Below are positions 27,557 through 37,900 of a stretch of 64,000 nt of DNA, piece by piece; within the stretch, counting starts at the first letter, position 1, and each line of letters begins with the position of its first letter. A program made the position numbers and the translations under genes. The notes beneath the pieces were generated by a model. It ran no database searches and had not been told where the DNA came from. It worked only from the letters and a program-made list of their open reading frames with translations. Source of the stretch: an uncultured Eggerthellaceae bacterium. GTDB lineage: Bacteria > Actinomycetota > Coriobacteriia > Coriobacteriales > Eggerthellaceae. The stretch spans positions 1 through 64,000 of the forward strand of contig CAJURO010000002.1 in the NCBI GenBank assembly GCA_910588985.1. Reading direction: 5' to 3'.

Positions 27557-28408
27557 GTGACGAATAATGTGAATCGAGGTCGCATGCAGCACGGTGCGGG
27601 TCGCCGCGCTGGGCATGCGCAACCCCCTAGGGACAAGGCGCAGCTGACATCTCAGCTCTCCCAAGCCCTTCCCGTGTTGGATGTTACCGAGTCGACGGCG
27701 CAGATGGGCACTCCCGTCATCACGTTCGACCATGTTACCAAGGTCTATCCTGCGCAACCGAACAAGCCCGCACTCTCAGATGTCTCCTTGCAGATCTATG
27801 CTGGTGAGTTCCTCTTCCTTGTGGGCCACTCTGGTTCTGGCAAGTCAACCTTCATTAAGCTCCTCACGCGAGAGATCAAGCCAACGAAGGGTCATATCTA
27901 TGTTGCTGACGAGGATCTGAGCTCAATGCGCAATTGGCGCGTGCCGTACCTCAGACGCAACATCGGATGCGTGTTCCAGGACTTCAAGCTTCTTCCCACG
28001 AAGACGGTTTTCGAGAATGTCGCATTCGCGCTTGAGGTCATCGGCAAGAGCAAGCACGTCGTGAAGACGCAAGTGCCTGAGGTGCTTCGCCTCGTTGGTC
28101 TCCAGGAGAAGTTCGGCAAGAAGCCCGATCAGCTCTCTGGTGGCGAACAGCAGCGCGTCTCGATCGCGCGCGCCATCGTGAATCGCCCGCCGCTCTTGAT
28201 CTGCGACGAGCCGACGGGAAACCTTGACCCACAGACCTCTCGGGGCATCATGGACCTCCTTGAGCGAATCAATCGTACGGGCACGACGGTGCTCGTCGCA
28301 ACGCATGACCGCGAGATGGTCGACAATATGAGAAGGCGCGTCATCGCCCTCGATCGAGGCATACTCACCCGCGATCAGGACAGGGGGGTGTACGGTTTCG
28401 ATGTCTAG
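27557..28408 (+). CDS. ftsE: Cell division ATP-binding protein FtsE
   Basis: FtsE is the ATPase partner of FtsX; the complex controls peptidoglycan hydrolases at the septum. The ABC core has ITFDHVTKVYP, Walker A GHSGSGKST near residue 91, QDFKLLPTKTVFENV, signature LSGGEQQRVSIARAI and Walker B LLICDEPTGNLD. The core is preceded by about 55 residues, Gln/Arg-rich and low in structure, not found in most FtsE (usually 220-230 residues; here 283). GTG 27557 has GGAG eight bases upstream; an upstream TTG at 27539 lacks one. Overlaps ftsX by eight bases. Confidence 0.93.
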   Translation: MTNNVNRGRMQHGAGRRAGHAQPPRDKAQLTSQLSQALPVLDVTESTAQMGTPVITFDHVTKVYPAQPNKPALSDVSLQIYAGEFLFLVGHSGSGKSTFIKLLTREIKPTKGHIYVADEDLSSMRNWRVPYLRRNIGCVFQDFKLLPTKTVFENVAFALEVIGKSKHVVKTQVPEVLRLVGLQEKFGKKPDQLSGGEQQRVSIARAIVNRPPLLICDEPTGNLDPQTSRGIMDLLERINRTGTTVLVATHDREMVDNMRRRVIALDRGILTRDQDRGVYGFDV

Positions 28409-29315
28409 TATCGGCTACTTCTTCAAAGAGTCCCTCCAGGGCTTCGTTCGCAACCTTTCAACTGCGCTTGGCTCGATCATCACGATCTTCCTCTCGCTGC
28501 TCATCATCGGGATCTTCCTCATTGCAGCATCTATGCTGAACAACTTGATGACCTCTGTCGAGAACGAGATCACGATCACCGCCTATGTTGCCGATGATGC
28601 CTCTGAATCTGATATCCAAAAGGTCATGACGAGCGTTTCCCAGATGCAGGATGTGGCTGAGGTGTCCTTCACCACGAAGGACCAAGCACTTGAGAACTTC
28701 AGCAATTCGATGACGTCCAATCCTGAGATCATCGAGCAGCTTGATGGCACCAACCCGCTTCCCGCTTCGATCAATGTGGAGCTCTCTGATCCCCAGTCCG
28801 TTGAGACCGTGGCGAACTCCATTGAGAACGATGCGACCTATCGCCAGATCTGCGAGGATCCCGCCGACGTTGGGGATTCGATCAAGTATGGGCAAGGCAC
28901 GGTGGAGCGTCTCTTGCAGATCACGAACTATGCTCGCTACATCGGCATCGCCCTTATCGCCCTGCTGATCTTCATCGCGCTCATCTTCATCAACAACACC
29001 ATCCGCTTGGCCATCCTTGCAAGACGCAAGGAGATCGCCATCATGCGCTTGGTCGGTGCATCGAACGGCTTCATCCGTGGCCCGTTCTTGATGGAGGGCG
29101 CATTGCATGCGATCATCGGCTCGATCTTGGCGGTTGGTGTGCTGCAGTGCTTGCGCGTCTTCGCGTTGCCGTACCTTCAGAACGCTATCAAGTTCCTTGA
29201 CTTCGGTGTTTCCGACATGACCTATGTGATGATCTACGTGTTCCTGGTCATTGCCGGTCTTGTCATCGGCCTCATTGGCTCTGCAGTTGCGATGGGACGC
29301 TATCTCAAGGTCTAG
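28401..29315 (+). CDS. ftsX: Cell division protein FtsX
   Basis: FtsX is the membrane subunit of FtsEX. The 304-residue protein has a first helix (about residues 21-45), an extracytoplasmic domain (about 50-170, ITAYVADDASESDIQKVM...), and three C-terminal helices with the conserved IRLAILARRKEIAIMRLVGAS coupling stretch. The eight-base overlap with ftsE and the following S41-type gene suggest co-translation and a shared division role. Confidence 0.95.
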   Translation: MSSIGYFFKESLQGFVRNLSTALGSIITIFLSLLIIGIFLIAASMLNNLMTSVENEITITAYVADDASESDIQKVMTSVSQMQDVAEVSFTTKDQALENFSNSMTSNPEIIEQLDGTNPLPASINVELSDPQSVETVANSIENDATYRQICEDPADVGDSIKYGQGTVERLLQITNYARYIGIALIALLIFIALIFINNTIRLAILARRKEIAIMRLVGASNGFIRGPFLMEGALHAIIGSILAVGVLQCLRVFALPYLQNAIKFLDFGVSDMTYVMIYVFLVIAGLVIGLIGSAVAMGRYLKV

Positions 29316-29324
29316 CACTCGTGC

Positions 29325-30620
29325 ATGGGATCCTCGGATAGACAAAACACGGCAAAGCTCAAGAAGACGTCCGCGTCGTTGCGCGAGCATGCGAGGAACA
29401 AGAGGATCGCGCGCGTCTTTTTCGCCTTCATCATCATCGTTGTCGCATTCATCCTTGGGTTTGGCTTGCGCTCGAACATCCCGCTTGTGACGGCGCTCGG
29501 GTTCCAGACCCCCGAGGTGACGAATCCAGACTCGAAGATGGTCAGCACGAAGACCACCTATGATGCGCTCTCTGCGCGTGTTGGCGAGGTCGAGGACATC
29601 CTCGAGACGCTCAGCATGGATGATGTATCCTTAAGCGAGGCAACTGTTGGGATGCTCACTGAGCTCATGGCTTCAACGGGAGATCCCTATGCGGCCTACT
29701 ATGATGAAGAGCGTTATGAGAAGTACATCAAGGAATCTGCCGAGAAGAACTACTCTGGCGTTGGCGTTCTCTTCGGTGACTACAACGGAAGAGCCTATGC
29801 GATAGATGTGCTCGAAGGCTCCGAAGCTGAGGCGCGTGGCGTGGAAAAAGGCGACTTCGTCGTCAGCATCGACGGCGATTCGTCACATAGCTGGTCTGCC
29901 ACAGAGGTCATCGGAGCTCTTGCGCGCGATGAGGGCAGCAATGTCATCATCACGTGGATGCGTCCCATCAGCATGGATGCAGAGCGTGGCACCGAATTCA
30001 CGACGACGCTCATCTGCAGCACGTACAAGGCAGAGAATGTCGTCACCGACCTTTACGAGGAGGTTGGCTATATTCGCCTTCATCAGATCACGGACAGCGC
30101 TTCCGATCTTGTGCGTGGGGCTGTTGAGCGTCTCAGCGCTGAAGGCGCTCAAGCATTCATCCTCGATGTTCGCGATAACCCAGGTGGCTATCTCGCGCAG
30201 TCGTGCGACACGGCAAGCCTTTTCGTGCAAAGCGGTGTGCTTGTTGGCATCCAGACCAACGATGGCACCAACACGCGTACTGCAAGCGGTGTCACGATCA
30301 CCTCTGCTCCGCTTGTCGTTCTCATCAATGGGTACACTGCTGCGGCAGCTGAAGTGCTTGTTGCAGCGCTTCAAGACAATCAGCGAGCAACATGCGTTGG
30401 CCAGACAACCATGGGCAAGGGATCGGTGCAGGTTATGCGCGAACTGAGCTTCGGCGGCGCTGTTCGCTATACTGCTGCGTTCTATTTGACGCCTCTTGGA
30501 CATGAGATCAATCAGGTCGGCATTGCTCCTGACATCTCGGTAGGAGGAGATCAAACGGGAGGCGAAGACGATACCCAGCTTCTCGTTGCCATCGATACGG
30601 CTCGTTCGTTGATCTCTTAG
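29325..30620 (+). CDS. S41 (C-terminal processing) peptidase-like protein lacking the nucleophile Ser
   Basis: The 431-residue protein has one N-terminal membrane helix (about residues 29-48), a PDZ domain (GVGVLFGDYNGRAYAIDVLEG...GDFVVSIDGDS) and a C-terminal S41 fold with DVRDNPGGYLAQS and the lysine motif TTMGKGSVQV (K365). In Tsp/CtpA the nucleophile Ser lies 11 residues before a conserved Asp in a SASASE stretch. Here it reads T338-A-A-A-A-E343 with D351, so the Ser position is A340 (codon GCG, 30342-30344). The protein is therefore probably not proteolytic. It lies nine bases after ftsX and four before rnr. Confidence 0.9.
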   Translation: MGSSDRQNTAKLKKTSASLREHARNKRIARVFFAFIIIVVAFILGFGLRSNIPLVTALGFQTPEVTNPDSKMVSTKTTYDALSARVGEVEDILETLSMDDVSLSEATVGMLTELMASTGDPYAAYYDEERYEKYIKESAEKNYSGVGVLFGDYNGRAYAIDVLEGSEAEARGVEKGDFVVSIDGDSSHSWSATEVIGALARDEGSNVIITWMRPISMDAERGTEFTTTLICSTYKAENVVTDLYEEVGYIRLHQITDSASDLVRGAVERLSAEGAQAFILDVRDNPGGYLAQSCDTASLFVQSGVLVGIQTNDGTNTRTASGVTITSAPLVVLINGYTAAAAEVLVAALQDNQRATCVGQTTMGKGSVQVMRELSFGGAVRYTAAFYLTPLGHEINQVGIAPDISVGGDQTGGEDDTQLLVAIDTARSLIS

Positions 30621-30624
30621 TCTT

Positions 30625-32667
30625 ATGGGGAAGAAAACGAAGCGCACAGGGGTGCGACGCAGGGAGAAAGCGCTTCCTAAGGGCACCTTCGAGGCAAGCC
30701 CCAAAGGATATGGCTTCATCAAGACAAGCGAGGGGGATTTCTTCATCCCACGCTCAGGGGTCAATGGTGCCATGGATGGGGATATCGTCGAGGTAAGCCG
30801 CCGTTCAGGCTCTTCGCGCGCAAAGGGGAGAGGGCGCAGCGCGAATCGTCCCGAAGCGCGTGTCGTGCGCGTGCTCGAGCGCGCTGCGCTCACGGTCATC
30901 GGCCGCTATGAGGTTGCGGGCCCTTTTGGCATCGTCATCCCTGATGACCCGCGGATCATCTACGACATCTTCACGAAGCGCTCCGATGCGGAGCACATTG
31001 AGGATGGCTCTCTTGTACGGGTTCGCATCCTTGAGTATCCCACGCGCAAGGCATCGGCATTCGGCATTGTTGAGGAAGTCATCGGAGATGCTGATGATAT
31101 ATCGCTCATCTCGCAGAAGGTGATCTCGCGCTACGACCTTGAGACCTCTTTTCCGCAAGCAGCGATCGACGAGGCAAAGGCATGCGAGGTGGACGTGGAG
31201 GGGGCATGTGCTGAAGGCTATCGTGACCTGCGCGATCGCTTCATCTTCACGATAGATCCTGCGGATGCCCGCGATTTCGATGACGCCCTGAGCATCGATG
31301 CGATCGATGCGCCTACGTTCGCCGATCTTGATATCTTCCTCCTTGAGGGTGCCTGCGATCGCGCCGCCAAGGAAGGCTCGCTCTTCCGCCTTGGCGTGCA
31401 TATCGCTGATGTGTCGCACTACATTGCATGGAATTCTCCCCTTGATGCAGAGGCTAAGAAGCGCACGACGAGCGTGTATCTGCCTGATCGCGTCTTGCCC
31501 ATGCTTCCTGAGGAGCTCTCGAACGGCATCTGTTCGCTTGCGCCAGGGGAGGAAAGGCGGGCATTCAGCATTGATGTCTATTTGACGAAAGGTGTGGACG
31601 TTCTTGGATACGACCTTTATCCCTCCATCATCCGCTCGAGCGAGAGGCTCGATTATGCAGAGGCAGCACGCATCATCGAGGGATCGCCGAGGGAGGGTGA
31701 CAGAGTCGGCATGCAGGGAATCCTTGCTGCGGGCGCGTCTCTTGCTGCTGCACGCGCGCGGTACCGTCGTTCTCAAGGCGGCCTTGAGTTCAATACGCAG
31801 GAAGCGAAGGTCATCTTGGATGCTCAAGGGTATCCTGTTGATGTTGTGGCTCGCACGAAGACGGCCTCGACGATGCTCGTAGAGGAAGCGATGATCCTTG
31901 CGAACGAGATCGTGGCTGGTCATCTCTTCGATGCTTCTTGGCCTTGCGCCTATCGTGTTCATGAGAATCCTGCTCTTGATGCGCTCAGCGCGCTCATCCC
32001 CATCTTCCAAGAGTTCAAATGGTTCACGCGGGAGATGGCTTACGGGCTTGGCACGGCGAACCCGCATGCTATTCAGGCTATCATCGAGGAGAGCACGGGG
32101 CGCCTTGAGGAGGAGCTCGTCAATATGCTCCTTTTGCGAGCGATGAAGCGCGCGATGTACTCACCAGAGAACCAAGGGCATTTCGGGATAGGGAGCGCTG
32201 CGTATTGCCATTTCACTTCCCCTATTCGTCGCTATCCCGACCTCATCGTCCATCGTATGCTCAAATCCCAGCTCTTTGGGCGTGGCGAGACGTTCGGCGA
32301 TCAAGTAGCTCGTATTCCTGAGCTCTGCGAACGTTCTTCGACGAGGGAGCGCACGGCAGAAGCGGCATCGTACGATGCGACCAAGGCGTACATGGCTCTC
32401 TATATGCAGAAGAGGATAGGCGAGCGCTTCGAGGGGCTGGTGAGCGGCGTTGCGAGCTATGGGCTCTACGTGCGTGTTGAGTCGTGCATCGAAGGGCTTG
32501 TCCCCATTCGAACGCTCGGGGATGAATACTTCCACTTCGATGAGGTGAGGTACACGCTTACGGGTGACAATACGCGTACCGTCTATAGGCTCGGCCAGCG
32601 CATGGAGGTTGTGCTTGGATCAGTCGATGTTGCGCGCGCTCGCATCGATCTCCTCCCTGCTTCCTGA
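30625..32667 (+). CDS. rnr: Ribonuclease R
   Basis: RNase R is a processive 3'-5' exoribonuclease that degrades structured RNA. The 680-residue protein has cold-shock domains (PKGYGFIKTSEGDFFIP), the RNB catalytic domain with IDPADARDFDDALS (metal-binding aspartates), HIADVSHYI, and HFTSPIRRYPDLIVHR, and a C-terminal S1 domain (FEGLVSGVASYGLYVRVES). It is at the short end for RNase R. ATG lies four bases after the upstream stop. The commonly linked smpB and tmRNA gene are not seen downstream. Confidence 0.96.
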   Translation: MGKKTKRTGVRRREKALPKGTFEASPKGYGFIKTSEGDFFIPRSGVNGAMDGDIVEVSRRSGSSRAKGRGRSANRPEARVVRVLERAALTVIGRYEVAGPFGIVIPDDPRIIYDIFTKRSDAEHIEDGSLVRVRILEYPTRKASAFGIVEEVIGDADDISLISQKVISRYDLETSFPQAAIDEAKACEVDVEGACAEGYRDLRDRFIFTIDPADARDFDDALSIDAIDAPTFADLDIFLLEGACDRAAKEGSLFRLGVHIADVSHYIAWNSPLDAEAKKRTTSVYLPDRVLPMLPEELSNGICSLAPGEERRAFSIDVYLTKGVDVLGYDLYPSIIRSSERLDYAEAARIIEGSPREGDRVGMQGILAAGASLAAARARYRRSQGGLEFNTQEAKVILDAQGYPVDVVARTKTASTMLVEEAMILANEIVAGHLFDASWPCAYRVHENPALDALSALIPIFQEFKWFTREMAYGLGTANPHAIQAIIEESTGRLEEELVNMLLLRAMKRAMYSPENQGHFGIGSAAYCHFTSPIRRYPDLIVHRMLKSQLFGRGETFGDQVARIPELCERSSTRERTAEAASYDATKAYMALYMQKRIGERFEGLVSGVASYGLYVRVESCIEGLVPIRTLGDEYFHFDEVRYTLTGDNTRTVYRLGQRMEVVLGSVDVARARIDLLPAS

Positions 32668-32705
32668 TATGAGGAGCTTGTCTCTGAATATGCGCTATAA
32701 AATCC

Positions 32706-32734
32706 TTGCGAGCAGATTCGTGCTTTGTTAGAAT
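32706..32734 (+). promoter_or_regulatory. Sigma-70-type promoter for rpmF
   Basis: TTGCGA (32706-32711) and TAGAAT (32729-32734) with a 17-base spacer. Predicted start near 32741. It drives rpmF and probably plsX-rnc-smc. Confidence 0.75.
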
Positions 32735-32805
32735 TTTACTTCGCGTATAAACAAGACTGATTTGCATTCGCAATTCTTTTCAGCGTTACCTGTAGGAGGA
32801 ATAAG

Positions 32806-32985
32806 ATGGCTGTACCTAAGCAACGAATGGGTCGCATTCGAACCCGTCAGCGTCGCAGCGTCCATGACCGTATAGACACGCCGGCACGTTCGACCTGCCC
32901 TCAGTGCGGAGAGGTCAAGCTCCCGCATCGTGTATGCCCTAACTGCGGCTTCTATAAGAACCGCGAAGTCATCGAGACGGAGTAG
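32806..32985 (+). CDS. rpmF: 50S ribosomal protein L32
   Basis: L32 is a small zinc-ribbon protein of the 50S subunit. The 59-residue product begins AVPKQRMGRIRTRQRR and carries two CxxC pairs (CPQCGEV and CPNCGFY), so it is the zinc-binding form. AGGAGG (32794-32799) is six bases before the ATG. The usual rpmF-plsX order is kept, but the DUF177/YceD gene that commonly precedes rpmF is absent; rnr is upstream instead. Confidence 0.97.
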   Translation: MAVPKQRMGRIRTRQRRSVHDRIDTPARSTCPQCGEVKLPHRVCPNCGFYKNREVIETE

Positions 32986-33044
32986 TCCACGCCGGCAATG
33001 GGCTCTGAAGCCTTTGCTGGACAGTCGATGATCAGAGGTGCGAC

Positions 33045-34061
33045 ATGGCAGAAGAGGTGGTGATCGCAGTTGACGCGATGGGCGGTGATGACGCTCCTGA
33101 CGTTGTTCTCGCAGGAGTAGCTGAGGCTCTCGCACACGATGCAACGCTTCGAGTCGAGCTTGTTGGTCCGAAGGATGTCGTTGAGCCATTCGCCTGCGCA
33201 ACTGAGCGTTGCGAGGCGCGCATCGCAACTGAGGTCATCTCTATGTCTGAGCATCCTGCGAATGCAGTCAAGGCGAAGAAAGACTCTTCTATCGTCGTTG
33301 GCTGTAATCTTGTTAAGTCAGGCGAGGCTGATGGGTTCTTCTCAGCAGGATCGACAGGTGCTTGCCTGGCAGCTGCAACGCTCAACATTGGCAGGATCAA
33401 AGGTGTGAAGCGTCCTGCGCTCGGCGTTGTCATTCCCGCCTATCAACGTCCTTGCCTTCTCATGGATGTAGGGGCAAATGCAGATTGCAAGCCCGAGTAT
33501 TTGCGCCAGTTCGCCATCATGGGGTCCATCTACATGAAGCAGACCCATGGCATACGCTCACCTCGCATCGGGCTTTTGAATATAGGCGAAGAGGAGACCA
33601 AAGGGTCTCTCCTTGCGCAAGAGGCGTATCGCTTGCTCTCAGAAGGTGTTTCGGGCTTCGCGGGGAATTGCGAAGGGAAAGGGCTCTTGCAGGGCGATTT
33701 CGATGTGGTCGTAACGGATGGCTTTTCGGGCAATATATGCCTGAAGACCATCGAGGGAACTGCGAAGATGCTCTTCTCGTATGTGAAGGACGCGCTCATG
33801 GCAACGCCTCTTTCGAAAGTGGGAGCGCTTCTCGTGCGCGGCAACCTCGCAAAGCTCAAAGGTCGCATCAACCCTGATGCGTTCGGTGCCACCCCGCTCA
33901 TTGGCGTGAAGGGTGTTTGCATGATCGGTCACGGCTCTTCAAGCGCCACAGCTATCAAGAACGGCGTGCTTGCAAGTGCGCGAGAAGCACGCGCAGGCGT
34001 CATCAAGGCGCTCACCGAGGCCATCCAAGATGATATGAATGCTACGAAAGAAGGGATGTGA
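33045..34061 (+). CDS. plsX: Phosphate acyltransferase PlsX
   Basis: PlsX forms acyl-phosphate from acyl-ACP for phospholipid synthesis by PlsY. The 338-residue protein has IAVDAMGGDDAPDVVLAGV, SMSEHPANAVKAKKDSSIVVG, FFSAGSTGACLAAAT, DVGANADCKPEYL and VVTDGFSGNICLKT, all standard. Length is normal. It reads rpmF-plsX-rnc, with the rnc start one base after the plsX stop. No acpP gene follows plsX, unlike many bacteria. Confidence 0.97.
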   Translation: MAEEVVIAVDAMGGDDAPDVVLAGVAEALAHDATLRVELVGPKDVVEPFACATERCEARIATEVISMSEHPANAVKAKKDSSIVVGCNLVKSGEADGFFSAGSTGACLAAATLNIGRIKGVKRPALGVVIPAYQRPCLLMDVGANADCKPEYLRQFAIMGSIYMKQTHGIRSPRIGLLNIGEEETKGSLLAQEAYRLLSEGVSGFAGNCEGKGLLQGDFDVVVTDGFSGNICLKTIEGTAKMLFSYVKDALMATPLSKVGALLVRGNLAKLKGRINPDAFGATPLIGVKGVCMIGHGSSSATAIKNGVLASAREARAGVIKALTEAIQDDMNATKEGM

Positions 34062-34062
34062 G

Positions 34063-34938
34063 ATGGAGCTCACTGAGGAGCAGCGACAAAAGCTCCAAGA
34101 TGCTGAGAAGATCGTCGGCTATACGTTCAAGAACAAACGGTATGCCCTGTCTGCCATCACGCATCCTTCCGCAACAGAAGGAAAGTCTGTCAAGTTCTCC
34201 TACGAGCGCCTCGAGTTCTTAGGGGATTCCATCCTCGGCGCCATCGTGGCGGCTGAGGCATTCCATAACTTCCCTGAGCTGGATGAGGGCGGTCTCACGC
34301 GCATCAAGGTTGCTCTTGTATCGGGCACGAGCCTCGCTGACGTGGCTCAGAGCATCGGGATCAGCGATGTTATCGTCTTTGGATCTTCAGAGACGGGCAC
34401 CGGCAAGAGAGGTCTTCATTCTGCGCTTGAGAACGTGTACGAATCGCTTGTGGCTGCGCTCTTCCTCGATGGGGGCATTGAGGCGGCAGAGCGCTTCATT
34501 GACGCTACGCTCATACCGCGCATGTCCATCGACCTTGCTACTGAGCCCGAGAACCCGAAGAGCGCTCTTCAAGAGAAGCTTCAGGAAGACGGGATCACTC
34601 CTACGTACAAGCTTGTTGAGACGCAAGGCCCTCCGCATGACCGCACGTTCGTTTCGCAGGTCTATGCAGGAGACCATGCCCTTGCACAAGGGGTAGGACG
34701 CACAAAGAAGGAAGCGGAGAGCCAGGCGGCCAAATCAACCTTGGCTCGCCTTGGCGAGTTCTTCGGCATTGGCCTTGATGAGGAAGCGCGCAAGGCGAAG
34801 GATGAGGCAACGCGCAAGGCGAAGGCTGACAAAGCCGCAGCGAAGGCGAATGCGCGTGAAGCGAATCGCCAGGCAAAGGAGCAGAAGGCGCGTGAGCGTG
34901 CTGAGAAGAAGGCTTCTTCTGTCGCGAAGCGATTCTAA
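34063..34938 (+). CDS. rnc: Ribonuclease III
   Basis: RNase III cleaves double-stranded RNA, including rRNA precursors. The 291-residue product has the catalytic signature ERLEFLGDSILG (near residue 46), the second metal site in HSALENVYESLVAALFLDGG, and a double-stranded RNA-binding domain (NPKSALQEKLQEDG...GVGRTKKEAESQAAKSTL). Residues from about 235 to the end are an extra Lys/Ala/Arg-rich tail. ATG 34063 is preferred over an upstream TTG at 34039 that overlaps plsX. smc follows nine bases later, a common pairing. Confidence 0.95.
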   Translation: MELTEEQRQKLQDAEKIVGYTFKNKRYALSAITHPSATEGKSVKFSYERLEFLGDSILGAIVAAEAFHNFPELDEGGLTRIKVALVSGTSLADVAQSIGISDVIVFGSSETGTGKRGLHSALENVYESLVAALFLDGGIEAAERFIDATLIPRMSIDLATEPENPKSALQEKLQEDGITPTYKLVETQGPPHDRTFVSQVYAGDHALAQGVGRTKKEAESQAAKSTLARLGEFFGIGLDEEARKAKDEATRKAKADKAAAKANAREANRQAKEQKARERAEKKASSVAKRF

Positions 34939-34947
34939 GGTCTTACC

Positions 34948-37900
34948 ATGTATCTGAAGACCCTCGTGCTGAAAGGCTTCAAATCCTTTGCGGATAAGGT
35001 GACGCTCAATCTTGAGCCAGGCATCACTGCCATCGTTGGACCTAATGGATCGGGAAAGTCCAATATCTCCGATGCGGTCCTTTGGGTCCTGGGTGAGCGA
35101 AACGCGAAGCATCTTCGCGGCAACTCGATGGAAGATGTCATCTTCGCAGGCTCTTCTGCGCGCAAGCCGACCTCCTTTGCCGAGGTCACGCTCGTTCTCG
35201 ATAACACGGATCACACGTTGGACGTTGATTATGCGCAGGTTTCGATCACGCGTCGCATGTACAAATCGGGCGAGAGCGAGTACCTCATCAACGACACGCT
35301 TGCTCGGCGCATGGATATCCTCGACATCCTTCATGACTCGGGTCTGGGAACAGGAACGCATTCGATCATCTCGCAGGGTTCGCTCGATTCCGTTCTTCAG
35401 TCAAAGCCTGAAGATCGCCGTGCGCTGATCGAGGAGGCAGCAGGTGTTCTCAAGCATAAGCAACGCCTTGAGCGCAGCGCGCGCAAGCTTGAGAAGATGT
35501 CGAACAATGTTGCGCGCATCAGCGATGTCGTCCAAGAGATCGCTCGGCAGCTTCGCCCGCTTGAGCGAAAGGCGAAGCAGGCGAAGACCTATGCAGAGCT
35601 TTCTGAAGAGCTTCGTGGTGCTAAGCTTGCCCTTGCGGTGGATGACCTGCGCACATTGCGAACATCTCACGCCAGCGCTGTTGAGCATGAGGAAACGGCT
35701 AATGAGCGGCTTTCCGCCATCAGCGTCCGTATCGAAGAGACCGAGCGCAAGCTCGAGGCCGTTCAGGAGGAGATTCGCGTATCCACAGAAGGAGCAGGGG
35801 AGCTTTCAAGTAAGTCCCGTGCTGCGCGTGCTGTGCTCGAGCATATCGATGCCTGCATTCTCATGGCGCGCGAGCGTGTTCGCCAATGCGATGAGCGCGC
35901 ATTGGAGCTCACGCTTGCTCTTGAGCGCGATGAGGCTGAGCATGCTGCGCTGGCGAAGGATTTTGAGCGGCTCAAGGCTGATGCAGATGAGTCTGCTGTC
36001 GCTTTCACCCAAGCGCAAGAAGAGGTTGTTGCTCTTGAGGCGAAGGGGGCAGAGCTCAAAGGCCAGCTCGAAGAAGAGAGCGCACTGCACGCCTCTTATA
36101 TTAAGGAGGAAGGCGCGCTCGAAGCGCTCATCATCGATCTTACCGAGAAGCAAACGCGTTTGCGCGAGGAGCTCGCGAGCGATGTTGCCCAGATCAAGGT
36201 GACCGAGGATAAGCTCGATGAGCTCACGCGCACGACAACGAGAATGAGCGCAGATGTTTCCTCGCTTGATCAAGAAGCCCTTGCGCTTGAAGCTTCGCTT
36301 GCGGCCCTTCAAGAGGAGGAGAAGCAAGCGCGTACGCTCGTTGCCTCATGCATTCAAGCGCGCTCGCAGGCTGACGAGGCTCATGCTCACGCAACACAAG
36401 CCGTGGCCTCCATCGATGCGCAGATCAACGCCTTCGAGGAGATCGAGCGGAGTCGACTTGCTGATGCGGGCGAGGTCGTAGGGTGGATCGAGAAGCATAA
36501 GGCGCGTCTCGGGCTGAAGGCTTCCCCGCTCTCGCATGCGCTCAAGATCGAGCCAGGCTATGAGGGGCTTCTTGAACGCCTTCTCTCAAGCGATGCGCGC
36601 GCTCTTGTGCTTGAGTCATACGGCTCGCTTTCTCGCGTGCTTTCAGGTCTCGAAGAGGACGGCATCAAGGGTTCGGCAGCATTCTTCATCGCTGATGGTG
36701 CACAGAAGCGCGCGTTCGCTCGCTCTCAGGCGCCTCAGCTTCCCGATGGTGTTTTCTATTTGACAGACATCATCGAGTGCGAACCGCAGATCGAAGATGT
36801 TGTGAACGCATTGCTTGGAGATGTCGCGGTGTGCTCTGATCTTTCACAAGCGCTTTCATGCCATAAGGAGATTCCCGCTTGCATCGATTTTGCCACTCCC
36901 GCTGGTGATATCGTGCGGTCAACAGGCAAGGTGTCGCTTGGGAGCGTCACGGAGGATGCGGCATCGAACGATTTCGTTCGCCTTGCCCGCATCGAAGAGC
37001 TCAAGCGCTCTCTCATCGAAGCGAAGAAGGCAAGCGAAGCCGCGTTAGCGGAAACGAAGACTGCCGAGTCTGCTCTTGCACGGGCGCAAGAGGAGAGCCT
37101 GGCTTTGAGCGAAAAGCTCGCGCGTCTTCGTGGCGGTGCGGGGGCAGCTCGTGATGAGGTGGATCGTGCAGCTGAGAAGCTCACTGCGCAAACCCAGGAG
37201 CTTGAGCGGACGCGAGAGCGCCTTGCGTCCTATCAAAGCTCGCTTGATAGCGCGAAGCCCGATGCAGAGCGTGTGCGCATCAAGCTCGAGGAGAGCAAAG
37301 AGCGCCTCGCCGAGGTGAAAGCGCTCATCGAATCATCGCAGCATTCCCAGCTCCCCATCTCAAGCCAGCTTGAAGAGGTCACCTTCGCTCTCAACGAGGC
37401 AAGGCTCGCCCTTGCCAAGGAGAGCGAGAAGAGCGAATACCAAAAGCGCGTGCTTTTGCGCCATATCCAAGATATGGAGAAGATCTCGCTGAGAAAAGAC
37501 GAATCAGTGGAGCTCCGCCGCACCAAGGAGTACATCTCGAAGCGCATGACGCCGCTCATCGAGCGCATGAGCGCGCTCTCAGAGGTCGCAACCGACATCG
37601 CCCTGAAGCTCGAGGTGCAGGCAAGCGATGCTGTTGGGAAATCGGAGGAGAAGCTTGCGCTCATCAACGAGCTGCGCGAAGCTGGCTCTTCCTCTCATGC
37701 AGAGTATTCGCGCGTGGCAGAGGAGCTCTCTCAGGCGAAGATTGCGCGCACCAAGCTTGAGATGCAGGTCGAGGCTGCCGTGAAGGTCATCACCGAGGAT
37801 TGCGGAACCTCGCTTGAGACCGCACTTACCTGTCCCGAGCTGGAAGATCGTGGAGCTACCGAGGAGCTTATCTTCAAGCTCACCCGCCGTATCTCCAATC

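Noticed and set aside
32668..32805. tmRNA or smpB after rnr
   Set aside because: The gap holds only the rpmF promoter and leader; no tRNA-like ends or SmpB frame are present.
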